Assembly: GCA_937957805.1 (NCBI GenBank)
Contig: CALFXW010000173.1
Location: 1-7,238 of the forward strand
Direction: 5' to 3'
DNA from: an uncultured Sphingopyxis sp.
GTDB taxonomy: Bacteria > Pseudomonadota > Alphaproteobacteria > Sphingomonadales > Sphingomonadaceae
DNA length: 7,238 nt
Shown: one piece after another, positions 6,578-7,238 of the stretch
How the letters are laid out: each line of letters opens with the position of its first letter
How positions within the stretch are numbered: position 1 is the first letter of the stretch
The notes under the pieces: model-generated
What the model was told of the DNA's origin: nothing
The model's database searches: none
Seen by the model: the letters and a program-made list of their open reading frames with translations, nothing else
Translations under genes and position numbers: made by a program

Positions 6578-7217
6578 CGCTGCTCTATCGGCACAATGCG
6601 GATTTCAACCCGCCGGTTACAGGCATAGCCCGCTTCGCTGGTTTCCGCGCATTTGGGCTGGGTTTCGCCATATCCGCGCGTGGCCATGCGCACGCTTTGC
6701 ACCCCCTGTCGCGCCAGATAATCGGCAACCGCGCCCGCCCGCCGCTCGGACAGTCCCTGATTATAGGCATCGGTGCCGCGCGTATCGGTATGGCCCAAAA
6801 TGTCGATACTGCTGCTGGGGTAATCACGCAGCGTCCCCGCAACCTGACCCAGCGTCGATTGAAATTGCGGGGAAATCGCCGCGCTGTCATAGGCAAAGGT
6901 GACATCGCCGGGCATGTTGAGCACCAATTGGTCGCCCTGCCGTTCCACCTCCACCCCCGTGCCTGCGGTCTGGCGGCGCAACTGCGCCTCCTGCCTGTCC
7001 ATATAATGTCCAACGCCCGCACCCGCGACCGCGCCGATCCCTGCACCCAAAATCCGTTCGGTTCGGTCATGCCGTCCGCCGACGATGTCGCCGAGCAGAT
7101 AGCCACCCGCCGCGCCCAATACCCCGCCAATCGCCGCGCGCGACAGGCGCTGGTTGCCGGTTTCGGGGTTGGTGACACAGCCAGACAGGGGGGCGGAGAG
7201 GAGGATGGCGGCCGCTG
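6574..7217 (-). CDS. YiaD-like OmpA-family lipoprotein, N-terminus cut at contig end
   Basis: An outer-membrane lipoprotein with a C-terminal OmpA-like peptidoglycan-binding domain, resembling E. coli YiaD in domain order and mature length (about 201 versus about 199 residues). Reading the - strand from 7217, a hydrophobic signal-peptide tail ends in the lipobox LSGC (Cys at 7177-7179). VTNPETG follows, then a Gly/Ala-rich glycine zipper, GHYMDRQEAQLR, and NMPGDVTFAYDSA opening the OmpA domain. GHTDTRG supplies the diaminopimelate-binding Asp (codon 6784-6786) and GLSERRA the paired Arg (codon 6739-6741), equivalent to D271 and R286 of E. coli OmpA. Two cysteines in KCAETSEAGYAC precede NRRVEI, as in OmpA's disulfide loop. 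Val after the lipid-bearing Cys fits outer-membrane sorting. The true start codon and roughly the first ten residues are missing because adapter sequence begins at 7218. The in-frame TTG at 7119 lies inside the zipper and is not the start. Confidence 0.93.
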
Positions 7218-7238
7218 AGATCGGAAGAGCGCGTGTAG
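7218..7238. other. Untrimmed Illumina adapter at contig end (not genomic)
   Basis: The last 21 bases begin with AGATCGGAAGAGC (7218-7230), the common 13-base start of Illumina TruSeq adapter read-through. They continue as GCGTGTAG (7231-7238). The universal adapter continues GTCGTGTAG, so the match is complete apart from one missing T. This also explains why the lipoprotein gene loses its start codon here. The boundary could be off by one base, because a genomic A next to the junction cannot be told from adapter A. Confidence 0.94.

Noticed and set aside
1..7238. A previously undescribed defence, mobile or biosynthetic system
   Set aside because: All eight genes belong to known, mostly core families, and there are no transposase, integrase, toxin-antitoxin, CRISPR or phage signatures and no hypothetical gene cluster.

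Overview
The window looks like an ordinary, densely packed core-genome segment from an alphaproteobacterium, most likely of the order Sphingomonadales. That placement is an inference from the strong GC bias at third codon positions, the gene content and my recollection of sphingomonad protein variants; no rRNA or other marker gene is present to confirm it. There are eight protein-coding genes, seven on the + strand and one on the - strand. The longest non-coding stretch is 53 bases (3083-3135).

Left block (1-3082): the C-terminal two thirds of a DinG/XPD-family Fe-S DNA helicase enters from the left edge. It is followed after 3 bases by an acetyl-CoA hydrolase/4-hydroxybutyrate CoA-transferase family protein. 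The two are probably co-transcribed, although no shared function is obvious. The CoA-transferase homologue carries Gly where the family's covalent-catalysis Glu is expected.

Central block (3136-6577): five tightly spaced genes, probably one operon. They encode a YhhQ-type queuosine precursor transporter, acetylglutamate kinase (argB), a YggT-family membrane protein, FolD (one-carbon folate metabolism) and a MarC-family membrane protein. Junctions are a 4-base overlap, gaps of 11 and 10 bases, and a 1-base overlap. The 53 bases ahead of the block hold a perfect 6-bp dyad whose loop could pair with downstream sequence; it may be an operator or an RNA element.

Right block (6574-7217): a convergent - strand gene encodes a YiaD-like OmpA-family lipoprotein with a lipobox, a glycine zipper and a peptidoglycan-binding domain. 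Its stop codon interlocks with that of marC through a shared TTAA. Its first codons are missing because the genomic sequence stops at about 7217. The last 21 bases (7218-7238) match Illumina adapter sequence with one base missing, so the right edge is a contig end with untrimmed adapter.

I see no mobile element, CRISPR array, RNA gene, phage gene or novel multi-gene system. The points most worth checking are the adapter tail, the Gly-for-Glu substitution in the CoA-transferase homologue and the dyad/pseudoknot candidate upstream of the queuosine transporter.
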